This document shows, one piece after another, positions 26,792 to 35,603 of a stretch of 64,000 bases of DNA (its first letter is position 1; the number at the start of each line of letters is the position of its first letter). Under the pieces are notes generated by a model. That model ran no database searches and was not told the DNA's origin. It saw only the letters and a list, made by a program, of their open reading frames with translations. A program made the translations under genes and the position numbers. This stretch comes from Actinoallomurus purpureus (GTDB lineage Bacteria > Actinomycetota > Actinomycetes > Streptosporangiales > Streptosporangiaceae): NCBI RefSeq assembly GCF_024055795.1, contig NZ_JAMXMY010000024.1, positions 1-64,000 of the forward strand, given 5' to 3'.

Positions 26792-27622
26792 TCACTCCTC
26801 CGCTGCGGGTACGGGGCCGAACCACGGTCTGCGCTGTCGCATGTCGAACCAGCAGCCGGCCGGGAGCAGATGCAGGCGGACCTGGAAGAGGGCCATCGGA
26901 TCGTCGTCGCAATCGGCGTATCCGACGGTCGCCTGGTCGGCGTCGACGACGGTCACGACACCGCTGCCGATCACCTCGAAGCGGCCGTCGCGGACCACGA
27001 TTGCGGTGTCCTCGTCGATGCCGACGCCCAGCCGCCCGGTGTCGAGCGCGATGCCGCTGAGGAGCCGGGGCAACCGGCCGCGTTCGGCGAAGTGCATGTC
27101 GATGAGCACGTTGTCGAGCAGGCCGAGGCCGGGACCGATCCGGACGGCGGAGGCGGCGACCTCGTGCCCGTCGCCGCCGAGGATCATCCAGCGGCCCATC
27201 GCGGTGGCGCCCGCGCTCGTACCGGCGATGACGAGCCCGTCGCCGCTGAGCCGTCGCCGCAGCAGGGTGTTGGCCTTCGAACCCACGAGGCTGCGGATGC
27301 GCGACTGGTCCCCGCCGCTGAACAGGACGCCGGTCGCCTCCCGCAGCACGCTGAGCGACGCCTGGCTGTCGGCGACCGCGCGGTGCGGGAGCCGCAGTTC
27401 GGTGACGGAGGCGACGCCGAGCCGGCGGAACACCCGGGTGTACTCGGCGGCAACCTCTTCGGGCATCTCGGTGGCGGTGGTCACCACCACGATGCGGGAC
27501 TCGCGCGCGCCGGCGAGGGCGACGAACTCCTCCAGGGGCCCGGTGCCGCAGGTGCGGTTCTCCGCGCCGCCGATCACCAGGAGCCGGCCATCGCGGGGGC
27601 GCTCCTCCCTTATGTCGGTCAC
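26792..27622 (-). CDS. cphB: Cyanophycinase
   Basis: A 276-residue serine peptidase of the S51-like family. The catalytic Ser is in the nucleophile elbow VIAGTSAGATAMGRWM; LLVIGGAENR, GVLFSGGDQSRI, LGLLDNVLIDMHFAERGRLPRL and VGIDEDTAIVV are all family motifs. It releases beta-Asp-Arg dipeptides from cyanophycin. It is the first gene of the cphB-cphA operon, with a GTG start. Confidence 0.92.
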   Translation of the reverse strand: MTDIREERPRDGRLLVIGGAENRTCGTGPLEEFVALAGARESRIVVVTTATEMPEEVAAEYTRVFRRLGVASVTELRLPHRAVADSQASLSVLREATGVLFSGGDQSRIRSLVGSKANTLLRRRLSGDGLVIAGTSAGATAMGRWMILGGDGHEVAASAVRIGPGLGLLDNVLIDMHFAERGRLPRLLSGIALDTGRLGVGIDEDTAIVVRDGRFEVIGSGVVTVVDADQATVGYADCDDDPMALFQVRLHLLPAGCWFDMRQRRPWFGPVPAAEE

Positions 27623-28206
27623 GACAGCTAGTTACCCTATTGTCACTTCAAGTAGTCGACCGGATCGGCGCTTGGAGAAGATGGTCAGGGCGCGGCGGGG
27701 TGCACGAGGGGGGCGGCGTGCGCGGCCGGGACGCGATCCTCCGGTTCTTCGACGCGATTGGTGCCATTCCGTCGGACCCGTGGGGGGCGGGCGAGAAGTT
27801 CGCGTGCGCCGTCGGTGTCGGTGCCAAGCGGTAGGGTCGCGAAGAATTCACCTAAACGACGCAAAAACTAGGATATGCGTAACTCCCTTCGCCGCCCTGA
27901 CCGTCACGGGCCTCTCTTACCGGGGCCGGCGGACGCTCCCTGTCGTCGGCTCCATCTCGCTGACCTGGTGGAACATCACGGTGTTCCCCATGATCCGACA
28001 GGTCGTCTATCTCATCGGTAAGCTTTGTCTTACCTCCAGGATCTTTCGCTGCCCCCACCACGTCTAAGGGGCTGCTGGATTCGCGACGAGCCGGAAGGAC
28101 ACCGGGAAGGCAAGAAAAAGAGCGGCGCTGGTCATCCTCCGAGAGGCACACTCTCTCCGAAGTGGAGCGAATGGGGGCGCGTAGCCCAGTTTGCTTTGGA
28201 GGTGTC
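27623..28206. other. Intergenic region with no confident gene
   Basis: About 580 bp between cyanophycinase and the cyclase-like gene. Short open frames (for example a 48-codon ATG frame at 27875-28021) have no recognisable pattern or good ribosome site. The part 27840-28060 is richer in A/T than its surroundings and probably carries promoters for both flanking genes. Confidence 0.45.
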
Positions 28207-28896
28207 ATGCCGCACACGGACGTTTATGCTGACGTTCGCCTTATCTACCGTCTTCTTCTGGCGGTCGACGTCGAGAAATACAGCACGCGCGACGCGCGGG
28301 GACAGCTGCGCGCCCAGACCGATCTGCGCAACATCCTCAGCCTCGCCGCGCAGAACGTCGGCCTCGACCGCAGCCTCTGGTACGAACAGGTCAGCGGCGA
28401 TGGCGAGCTCGCGGTGCTGCCCGAAGACGTCGACGTCTCCCTCGTCGTCGGGGACTTCACCCGCCAGCTCGAGACCATCCTGGGCGAGTTCAACCGCGAG
28501 AGGACCGGGGGCAGGCGGCTGCGGCTGCGCGTCGCACTGCACCACGGCACTCTCACGCCGGGGCCGTTCGGCCCGGCGGGCGACGCCCCCATCGTCGTCA
28601 GCCGGCTGCTGAACGCCAAGCCCCTGCGCCGGGTGCTCGCCGACCAGCAGCACCGGGACGTCGCGCTGATCGTCTCGCAGACGCTGTTCCAGGACGTCGT
28701 CCGGACCGGGTTCTGCTCCCTCGACCCGCACGACTTCCACGCGGTCCGGGTGAACGCCAAGGGTGTGCTCTACCACGGCTTCGTGCAGCGGCGCGCGGTC
28801 GAGGAGGAGATCGCTCAGCCGGTGCTGCGGGCGGTCGGAGGCGGCGGCGGGGCGGGCGGTTCGAACCTCGTCGCCCTTCCGGGTGGCCTGGGCTGA
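28207..28896 (+). CDS. Nucleotide-cyclase-like domain protein
   Basis: A 229-residue protein with the outline of a class III adenylate/guanylate cyclase: LLAVDVEKYS (Asp21, first metal position), WYEQVSGDGELAVLP (Asp65-Gly66-Glu67, the hairpin loop) and LRVALHHGTLTPG. Actinobacterial proteins of this type are common next to regulatory genes; whether they make a cyclic nucleotide is not established, and the second catalytic Asp is uncertain here. GGAGG lies 5 nt before ATG 28207. The tail is Gly-rich. It converges on the sigma-fusion gene. Confidence 0.65.
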   Translation: MPHTDVYADVRLIYRLLLAVDVEKYSTRDARGQLRAQTDLRNILSLAAQNVGLDRSLWYEQVSGDGELAVLPEDVDVSLVVGDFTRQLETILGEFNRERTGGRRLRLRVALHHGTLTPGPFGPAGDAPIVVSRLLNAKPLRRVLADQQHRDVALIVSQTLFQDVVRTGFCSLDPHDFHAVRVNAKGVLYHGFVQRRAVEEEIAQPVLRAVGGGGGAGGSNLVALPGGLG

Positions 28897-28920
28897 GGAC
28901 CACGGCACGGCACGCCGTGA

Positions 28921-30129
28921 TCAGAACAGCGACAGGTCCCAGGTGATGGTGACCGCGGTGGAGTGGCCTCCGCCGTCGGTCACCGTCACCACGGTCTGAC
29001 CGGCGGGCGTGATGCCCTGACGGTTCAGGATCACCTGGACCGTGGCGTGCTCACCGGCCGGGATCGCGCCGCTCACGTTCGACAGGACGATCTTCGAATC
29101 GCCGTTGGACGCGTTCCAGGCGACCTTGCCGTTCTTGGCGGACAGCTGGATGTCGGCGATCTTGGTGTCCGCGCGCAGGTGGACCGAGACGGGCGACACC
29201 ACGAGCGTGCCCTTGGGCGGCTTCGGCGACTTCTTCGGCGGCTTCGGACTTGTCGACGGGATCAGCTGGGGAAGACTGCCGGGAGGCGGCTGGGACCTCG
29301 GGCGAGAGGCCCGCGGCCGCGTCGTCGTGGCCCCATCGGACCGATGCGGCCGGGCGGACGGCGTCTTGGCCTGCGGCTTGCCCTGGCCGGGCCACTCCAG
29401 ATCCGGGACCGGCATGTTCGGGCCGATGAACATCAGCACGACGACGGCGGTGGCCAGCGCCGCCACCGACCCGCCGCTCGCGAACGCCCAGCGCCGCGCC
29501 AGCCGGGACGGCGCGTCCGGCTGACGGGGCATCCCCTCGGCCGTGAGGGCGCCGCCGCGCGCGGCGATCTCCGTACGGTATCCGGCGAGCTCCGGATCGG
29601 TGCCGGCGTGCAGCACCCGATGCCGGAGCGCGGCGGGCGGCTCCGGTACGGCCACCGCGTCCACGACCTTCTCGGCCTCGGGGAACTGCCGGTCGGCGCG
29701 GATCAGCCGCCGCTGGGCTCGCAGTGTCGTGATGCCGAGCGTCGCGGCCAGATCCTCGCCGGTCAGATCGTGGCGGTGAACGAGGAAGAGCACCTCCCGC
29801 TGGAAGAAGTCCAGCCGGGCGAAGGCCTCGTCGGCCGCCATCGCGGCCGGTCGCTTGCGGAGCAGGCAGCGCCGCCGCGCCGAGGCGTACAGCCAGGGGC
29901 GGAGTCTCTCGCGTTCGCGCAGACGCGGGGCGCGGCGCGACGCGTCGATGAAGGTGTCGTGTACGACGTCCGCGGCGGCCTTGGAATCGTCGAGGAGCGC
30001 CGCACAGTAGTCGTACAGCCGCTCGGCGTACACGTCGTAGAGCGTGGCGAGGGCCTCTTCGTCCCCCTCGTGCAGCGCCTTGACGAGACGCCTGTCGGCG
30101 GTGGGGGCGAACCGTGACCACCTTGCCAT
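28921..30129 (-). CDS. ECF-like sigma factor fused to membrane segment and extracellular domain
   Basis: A 402-residue protein. Residues 10-85 match sigma region 2 (LVKALHEGDEEALATLYDVYAERLYDY ... RLRPWLYASARRRCL) and 95-150 sigma region 4 (DFFQREVLFLVHRHDLTGEDLAATLGI-TLRAQRRL). A transmembrane helix is at about 214-236, then a Pro/Lys-rich linker (PSTSPKPPKKSPKPPKG) and a C-terminal beta-sandwich-like domain of about 90 residues (LVVSPVSVHLRADTKIADIQL ... TVTDGGGHSTAVTITW). This is a sigma factor carrying its own membrane anchor and outside domain, perhaps released by proteolysis. ATG 30129 is preferred over 30159. Confidence 0.75.
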   Translation of the reverse strand: MARWSRFAPTADRRLVKALHEGDEEALATLYDVYAERLYDYCAALLDDSKAAADVVHDTFIDASRRAPRLRERERLRPWLYASARRRCLLRKRPAAMAADEAFARLDFFQREVLFLVHRHDLTGEDLAATLGITTLRAQRRLIRADRQFPEAEKVVDAVAVPEPPAALRHRVLHAGTDPELAGYRTEIAARGGALTAEGMPRQPDAPSRLARRWAFASGGSVAALATAVVVLMFIGPNMPVPDLEWPGQGKPQAKTPSARPHRSDGATTTRPRASRPRSQPPPGSLPQLIPSTSPKPPKKSPKPPKGTLVVSPVSVHLRADTKIADIQLSAKNGKVAWNASNGDSKIVLSNVSGAIPAGEHATVQVILNRQGITPAGQTVVTVTDGGGHSTAVTITWDLSLF

Positions 30130-30319
30130 GCACGTGCTCCACGTATTTGGACGGCGCACTCCTGTTTACACCAGTGTCAAGGATAGGTCACAAGATCACA
30201 CGAAATAGCGCAAAAGCCGTGACCTGGTCTGCGGATCGATTGGGACGGACGGCGTGATTAGGCATGTTTCGGGAAAACAGGATCTTCACGGAACAATCCT
30301 CCTACGCGAAGGGGATTCG

Positions 30320-30385
30320 ATGAGCCCCGCGGAGCAGGAGCTCGAACGCGAACTCCAGGACGAGTACGAGAACCGACCGGACGGA
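30320..30385 (+). other. Possible short ORF start (uncertain)
   Basis: GAAGGGG lies 7 nt before an ATG whose first 22 codons (MSPAEQELERELQDEYENR...) look protein-like, but the frame then runs into the terminator and the antisense of the glycerophosphodiesterase gene. It may be a remnant or chance. Confidence 0.2.
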
Positions 30386-30410
30386 CGCCCCGTGGGGCAC
30401 GGGGCGTCCG
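30382..30410 (-). terminator. Hairpin after the glycerophosphodiesterase gene
   Basis: Perfect 11-bp arms (30382-30392 and 30400-30410) with a 7-nt loop lie 8 bp beyond the stop. Confidence 0.75.
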
Positions 30411-30417
30411 CGGCGGG

Positions 30418-31530
30418 TCAGCGGCCGAAGACCCGGTGCCGGGTCGACACGGCCAGTGCCGAGTCGTCGGAGAAGATCCCGTCGACGCCCAGCCTGTACA
30501 GGTCCGCGAGGTACCGCGACGCGTCACCCTCGGCCCTCTTGAAGTTCGGCGCGCTCGGGTCGCCCTGCTGGTACTCGGCGGGCAGGAAGTTGTTCTCCGG
30601 CCGCACCGTCCACGGATGCACGTCGAGACCGGCCCGATGCGCGTCCCGTACGAGCGTCGTCGGCGCACCGGCGTGGTTGTTCGCGTCCACCGGAATGATC
30701 CGCGAGATCGCCGGACCGATGCCGTCCGCGTACGCCGCGATCCACTTCAGCCCGTCCGGCTTGACCAGATCGTCGTACGAGCGCGGGTCCTTGTTCACGA
30801 CGAAGTCGTACGGCCGGTTGCCCTGCGTGTCGATCAGCTGGATCAGGCGGATGCTCGTCTTCTTGCGCAGCTCCCGCAGGTTCGCCGTCTCGAACGACTG
30901 GATGAACACCTTGTCGTTCCGGCCCTTGAACCCGTACTTCGCCAGGTCCTTCAGCAGCTCGTCCTCCAGCGGCAGGCCGATCGACCGGAAGTACGTCGGG
31001 TGCTTCGTCTCCGGGTAGACGCCCACGTGGTGGCCGCGCGCGAACGCCAGCACCTCCTCCAGCGTCGGGATCGGGTCCAGGCCGTCGAACGCGCTGCTCC
31101 CCGGCCGCACGTCCGGCAGCCGCTCCTTCGTCCGCAGCGTCCGCAGTTGTGCGATCGTGAAATCCTCGGTGAACCAGTCCGTGCGCTGCACGCCGTCCAC
31201 CGTCTTGGTCTTCTTCAGGCCGGCGAACTCCGGATGGCTCGCCACGTCGGTCGTGTCGGCCAGCCAGTTGTCGTGCCGGGCGACGAGCACGTGATCCTTC
31301 GTCGTCACGACGTCCGGCTCGATGTAGTCGGCGCCCATCTCGGCGGCGAGCTGGTACGCGTGCAGCGTCTCCTCCGGCCGGTACGCGCTGGCGCCACGGT
31401 GCGCGATCACGATCGACTCACGCGCCCGTTGGTGCGCCGGAGCGGCGGCACTGCTGCTCGTGGTCGCCACGGCGAACGCCGTACCCGCCGTCGCAAGGGC
31501 CAGCCCGCCAGCGAGAGGTCGTCGGGACAT
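30418..31530 (-). CDS. glpQ: Secreted glycerophosphodiester phosphodiesterase
   Basis: A 370-residue exported TIM-barrel enzyme. Signal region MSRRPLAGGLALATAGTAFA; catalytic motif IVIAHRGASAYRPEET, metal ligand EPDVV, VARHDNW, and later VGVYPETKHP, VFIQSF and DVHPWTVR, all classical for GlpQ-type enzymes that hydrolyse glycerophosphodiesters to glycerol-3-phosphate and an alcohol. AGGAGGT precedes the ATG at 31530; the longer frame is not supported. Confidence 0.92.
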   Translation of the reverse strand: MSRRPLAGGLALATAGTAFAVATTSSSAAAPAHQRARESIVIAHRGASAYRPEETLHAYQLAAEMGADYIEPDVVTTKDHVLVARHDNWLADTTDVASHPEFAGLKKTKTVDGVQRTDWFTEDFTIAQLRTLRTKERLPDVRPGSSAFDGLDPIPTLEEVLAFARGHHVGVYPETKHPTYFRSIGLPLEDELLKDLAKYGFKGRNDKVFIQSFETANLRELRKKTSIRLIQLIDTQGNRPYDFVVNKDPRSYDDLVKPDGLKWIAAYADGIGPAISRIIPVDANNHAGAPTTLVRDAHRAGLDVHPWTVRPENNFLPAEYQQGDPSAPNFKRAEGDASRYLADLYRLGVDGIFSDDSALAVSTRHRVFGR

Positions 31531-31621
31531 GGAATACCTCCTGAGTCGGAACGTGCGAAGGCTCACCGGTTTGCTTAGGGATTCCCAGTGTTACGCCTGT
31601 TACGTAGGTCGCTGTGGGGGC

Positions 31622-32186
31622 GTGGAGTTGCTGTGTTTGTCGAAGGCGGCGGAGCGTTCGGGGTGCATCTGATGACGCTTCGCCGGTGGGTGGCCGACGC
31701 CCTGACGGGTTGATCTCGCTCGAATTTTCGAATCATCGAGCGGAATGTCGATGCGGATCGCTACTGTGCGTACGTGTCTCGTCACGTATCGGCAAGAGGG
31801 GTGAACGACTCCCGCCCGGACGGGTATCTGGACGTGCTCAACGACCTCACGTGTGAGATCACCGCGGCGCTGCTGGCGGAGGATCGGTTGGCGCGCACCG
31901 TCGCCGACGCGCTGGCCGATACGGGCGAGTTCGTGAGGGTGGTGCGGGTGAGGTGTGAGGACCGTTTGGCCCGGTTCGGGGTGGGCTGGCTCAAGCGCCT
32001 GTTCGCGGCGGATGGCGTTGAGCTGGAGGTGCTGCACGCCGGCGGGTCCTGTGGCCGGGGTGATCTGTGGATTTCGCGTCCTTGGTGGCGATGTTTGCGG
32101 GGCGGGTGTACGGGATGCGGTCGGGCCAGGCGTGCAGGCGGCTGCCGGCCGAGAGTGGGCAGTGCCCGGCGGGTCGTGTCGCATGA
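31622..32186 (+). pseudogene. IS607-type serine recombinase (tnpA), frameshifted
   Basis: Three frames must be joined to recover the pattern. First: a short MerR-like start LSKAAERSG then, after one missing base near 31662, VHLMTLRRWVAD. Then a resolvase-like core EDRLARFGVGWLKRLFAADGVELEVLH. Near 32070 one more base is missing; the C-terminal DFASLVAMFAGRVYGMRS is readable only in the shifted frame. Its TGA overlaps the tnpB ATG as ATGA, the usual IS607 arrangement. The middle is diverged. The enzyme cannot be made intact. Confidence 0.7.
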
Positions 32187-34198
32187 GTAGCCGTAAGCTC
32201 CCGCTCGCCGAAGGCCAGGCCGCCCGGACCGCGGCCGCCCGCGTGCTTTTGCGTGGCGGGGTGAATGAGAAGACCGGAGAGGCTCTCACGGCGCGGGTGG
32301 TGGCCGAGCGGGTGGGCTGGGCCGCTGATTTGGTCGCGGGGATGGTCGCCGGTCTGCTGGCTGGGCGTTGGAACGCCGGTGATGTGGCCGTGCTGGCGGC
32401 CGGGGTGGATGATGCGGGTCGGGTCTTACCGTCGAACGCGTGGATGGCGTTGCGCAGGCTGGGCTGGGACGTGAGGGTCCCTGAGGGGTTCAAGGTCAAT
32501 GACCGGATCGTGCGGATGGCTCAGGAGCAGGCCGGGCGGACCCTGCGATCGGCGCGGCACCGGGCGGAACTGACCGGCGGCCTCCTGGCGACCTGGCCCG
32601 CCGACCCGGCCAAGCGCACGCCGGCCGAGTGGGCCGCCGTCCGTGAGGCGATCCCCGACGGCCGGTCCCTGCCCGCCAGTGTGATCAAAGCGCGCACCAG
32701 GCAGATCGCCGCCTTCTGCGATGAGCGCGGGCGGCTTCCGGTCGATGTGTTCGACCTGGAGGACGCGCCGCGCGTGGCGCGGATGCTGGTGCTGGCCGCG
32801 GTGGACCGCCAGCAGGCCACCCTGGAACGCGCCGAGGACAACCCGGCCAGGGCCCTGCTGCGGCTGCAACTGCCGACCCGCCCGGATCCGCGCTCGTATG
32901 CCGACTGGACCTGGGTGGCCTGCCCGATCACGCTGCCGCCCACCGTCCCGCCCGGCGCGGTGCTGCACCTGCCCACTCTGCGCCCCACGACCGGGCCGGG
33001 CGGTGGCAGGGTGCACGCCGACCTGGCGTTCTCCCATGCCGTCCCCAAAGCCGCCCGGACCGGGCACACCATTGCGTTGAGCGTGGACTGGGGTCTGAAC
33101 ACCCTGCTCAGTGCCGGGGCCTGCCGGTTGTATCCCGATGGCACGATCACTGCGCTGGGGGCGGGGGCGATGTTTAGGGCCGGTGGGGTGATGGCCCGCC
33201 AGCACCGGCTGCGCCGCCACGGCGAACACCTGCACGCCAAAACCGACACCTACACCCACCTCATCGGCGGCACCCCCGACCACGCCCTGGCCGCCAAACA
33301 CGCCGTGCTGACGGCCGAACGCCGGCACGTGGCCGACCGCCGCTCAGGCCTGAACGACGCACTGGCATGGTCGGCCGCGCGGTGGGCGGTGGACCAGGCC
33401 ATCGCCGCCGGCGCGACGGTGATCTATGTGGAGGACCTGCGGTCCATGGAGGCCAAAGGCATGGGCCGCACGATGAACACCCGCCTGTCCCAGACCGTAC
33501 GCGGACAGATCCTCGAACGGATGCGGCACCTGGCCGCCGAGACCGGCATCGCCGTCGTCACCGTCCCCGCCCGCAACACATCCAAGCACTGCCCACAGTG
33601 CCTGGTCCCCTTGCGGCACTGCAAAGCACCCGACCGCCCCACCACACCCGGATGGAAATGGGCATACTGCCCCGACCCGCACTGTGGCTGGCAAGGCGAC
33701 CGCGACCACGGCGCGTGGCGCCGCATCGCCGCCCGCGGGCTGACCCACCAAAACAACACCATCGTCGTCGACCGCGGCACCGGCCAGATGGCCATCCCCC
33801 GCGTCATCGACAAGCTCGAAACCGGCGCGGTCGTCACCCCGACCGCAAGTCCTCAGGTCAGCCGGGGTGAGCGGTCCAAGACCGGACCCACCCCGCGCCG
33901 AACTCCACGCCCCGCGCCCAGGCGACGCAGGGCACCCTCCACCCCCGGCCCCCAAAGGCCGGCGGGTCAGCGTCCGGAGGGACACGCTCACACGGACCAC
34001 AAGCCGCCTCGGGCGGCCTGCCGGTACCAGGGCGTGCACACGATCAGCTCAAATACCCCCACCACCCGCCGGCACCGGTCGCGGCACCGGCCCAGGGGGG
34101 CGGCGCTGGGCGCGGGCTTCCACCTGCACGCCCACGCCACCCCACCCCGGTGGGCAGATCCCCAACCCGAAACCACAACCGGACCAAGGATCGCTTAG
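32183..34198 (+). CDS. tnpB: IS607-associated TnpB, long form (RuvC/zinc-ribbon nuclease)
   Basis: A 671-residue protein, long for TnpB (about 400). RuvC-I is ALSVDWGLNTLL (Asp302), RuvC-II VIYVEDLRSME (Glu417), a four-Cys zinc finger has HCPQC (470, 473) and CPDPHC (496, 501), followed by RuvC-III DRDHGAW (Asp506/508). The first 290 residues have no obvious match to the usual TnpB N-terminus. The final 150 residues are Arg/Pro-rich low complexity and may overlap a structured guide RNA at the element's 3' end. TnpB proteins are RNA-guided DNA nucleases. The RuvC residues look intact even though tnpA is broken. Confidence 0.75.
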   Translation: MSSRKLPLAEGQAARTAAARVLLRGGVNEKTGEALTARVVAERVGWAADLVAGMVAGLLAGRWNAGDVAVLAAGVDDAGRVLPSNAWMALRRLGWDVRVPEGFKVNDRIVRMAQEQAGRTLRSARHRAELTGGLLATWPADPAKRTPAEWAAVREAIPDGRSLPASVIKARTRQIAAFCDERGRLPVDVFDLEDAPRVARMLVLAAVDRQQATLERAEDNPARALLRLQLPTRPDPRSYADWTWVACPITLPPTVPPGAVLHLPTLRPTTGPGGGRVHADLAFSHAVPKAARTGHTIALSVDWGLNTLLSAGACRLYPDGTITALGAGAMFRAGGVMARQHRLRRHGEHLHAKTDTYTHLIGGTPDHALAAKHAVLTAERRHVADRRSGLNDALAWSAARWAVDQAIAAGATVIYVEDLRSMEAKGMGRTMNTRLSQTVRGQILERMRHLAAETGIAVVTVPARNTSKHCPQCLVPLRHCKAPDRPTTPGWKWAYCPDPHCGWQGDRDHGAWRRIAARGLTHQNNTIVVDRGTGQMAIPRVIDKLETGAVVTPTASPQVSRGERSKTGPTPRRTPRPAPRRRRAPSTPGPQRPAGQRPEGHAHTDHKPPRAACRYQGVHTISSNTPTTRRHRSRHRPRGAALGAGFHLHAHATPPRWADPQPETTTGPRIA

Positions 34199-34335
34199 CT
34201 AATCAGAGACGCTACTTCCGTGAAATGACGCCGGGGAGACCTCTCCCTTACGGGAAGCCGTCCGGAACCAGCCGTACGTTCTCGTCGCACGCCGGCCCGA
34301 ACCACGGCTGCCCTTTCATCGTGCCGTGAAAGCCG

Positions 34336-35469
34336 TCAGCCATCCACGCCGTTGATGAGCCTGCCGTCCGTCGACAAAGGAGGATCCGCGAGCTGGGGAA
34401 AGTAGTGTCGGAAGAAGAGATTGGCGGTGAGTTCCCGGCGGCTTCGCACACCCGCTTTGTCGAAAACTGATTTCAAGTGATCCTGCACCGTGTACGGAGA
34501 AAGGTGCAGGCGCCGCGCGATCTCATTGGTCGATCTGCCCCGGAGCACATGTTGGGTTATCTGGCGTTCGCGGACGGACAATCCGTAGACGTCGAGGACG
34601 ATGGCCGTGAGATCTCTCGCCTCCGCGGGCGCGATGGAAACGGCGGTCGCGGGCTCGCCGCCCTGGTCGACCGTCCAGGCGTGCAATGTGAGCCAGCGGC
34701 CCGAGCCGATGGGGGCACGGGACCGCACCGGGGTGCCGGGCGTCGCCGTGCGGGCGCGGGTGGCCAGCGCCTGAACAGCGTAGGGGCAGGTCCTGTCGGT
34801 GGCCGATCCGCTCTCCTGGAGGTGACCGACCCAGTGCCGGGCGGTGTCCGAGAGCGACCGGACCCGGAGGTCGGCATCGAGCATGATCAGCCCGGGAGCG
34901 TCGGGAAGGTCCCCACGGTCGAGGCCCGTCAGCAGCAGCGAACGCCGCAGCGCGTCCGAGGCGGGCCTGCTGATGGCCTCCGCCAGAGCCGTGTCACCGG
35001 CGTCGAACGGCCGGCTGTCCTCGCCCCGGCACAGGACCAGAAGACCCCAGACCCGGTCGCCGTCACGGAGCATCACCCGCAGTTCGTCCGCGAGCCCCAG
35101 CGGTTCGAGGATCTCCCGGTAGTACTTGCTCGCCGGCAGATCGTGGTGCGTGGACTCGCTGAGCAGGCTGACCCGGGCGGCCCGCTCGGCCAGCGCGCGA
35201 ATGTTGTCGACGTCGTCCTGCTCGACGTGCTCGATCTGGAAGAGACGGTCCATGTACTCCGGCGGGAAGCCGTGCGCGTGCTGACCGCCGGTGTCCAGCA
35301 TCGTCGACGGATCGAGCAGGACTCCGCACCACACGTCGGCCGGCATGACCTCCGCCAGCGCCCCGACGGCCCGATCGATGACCTCGACGGCCCCGATATC
35401 GGACCGAAGTTCGAACTCGAATCTCCGGACCGAATCAGCGAATGGTCGACCTGGACGTGATTTGGCCAC
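34336..35469 (-). CDS. LuxR-family regulator with N-terminal sensor domain
   Basis: A 377-residue regulator. The N-terminal 280 residues are GAF-like (no cofactor motif recognised); the C-terminal 65 residues are a LuxR HTH: GLSVRERQITQHVLRGRSTNEIARRLHLSPYTVQDHLKSVFDKAGVRSRRELTA. GTG 35469 is chosen because translation from the upstream frame start (35598) would run across the shared divergent promoter region and its palindrome (35489-35506). It faces the Ser/Pro-rich membrane protein gene. Confidence 0.75.
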   Translation of the reverse strand: MAKSRPGRPFADSVRRFEFELRSDIGAVEVIDRAVGALAEVMPADVWCGVLLDPSTMLDTGGQHAHGFPPEYMDRLFQIEHVEQDDVDNIRALAERAARVSLLSESTHHDLPASKYYREILEPLGLADELRVMLRDGDRVWGLLVLCRGEDSRPFDAGDTALAEAISRPASDALRRSLLLTGLDRGDLPDAPGLIMLDADLRVRSLSDTARHWVGHLQESGSATDRTCPYAVQALATRARTATPGTPVRSRAPIGSGRWLTLHAWTVDQGGEPATAVSIAPAEARDLTAIVLDVYGLSVRERQITQHVLRGRSTNEIARRLHLSPYTVQDHLKSVFDKAGVRSRRELTANLFFRHYFPQLADPPLSTDGRLINGVDG

Positions 35470-35488
35470 GGTGACATCGTAGTGGGCT

Positions 35489-35506
35489 ATCCCAGAAATC
35501 TGGGAT
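35489..35506. promoter_or_regulatory. 18-bp perfect palindrome in divergent spacer
   Basis: ATCCCAGA-AA-TCTGGGAT lies in the 134-bp spacer between the LuxR regulator and the Ser/Pro-rich protein gene and is followed by TTTTT. It may be the operator of the LuxR regulator, or a terminator-like hairpin. Confidence 0.5.
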
Positions 35507-35603
35507 TTTTCTCTTTCTCTCGCCGACCTACCATCGATCTCAATGGGGGGGGCGATCAGTAAACGATCTCTCTTGCGCGGATTGCTGGAAAGAGGCATGT
35601 CGT

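Noticed and set aside
34248-34451. A 67-codon minus-strand frame downstream of tnpB (GTMKGQPWFGPACDENVRLVPDGFP)
   Set aside because: Its end looks protein-like but its 5' half is the off-frame reading of the LuxR gene; no start or family was found.
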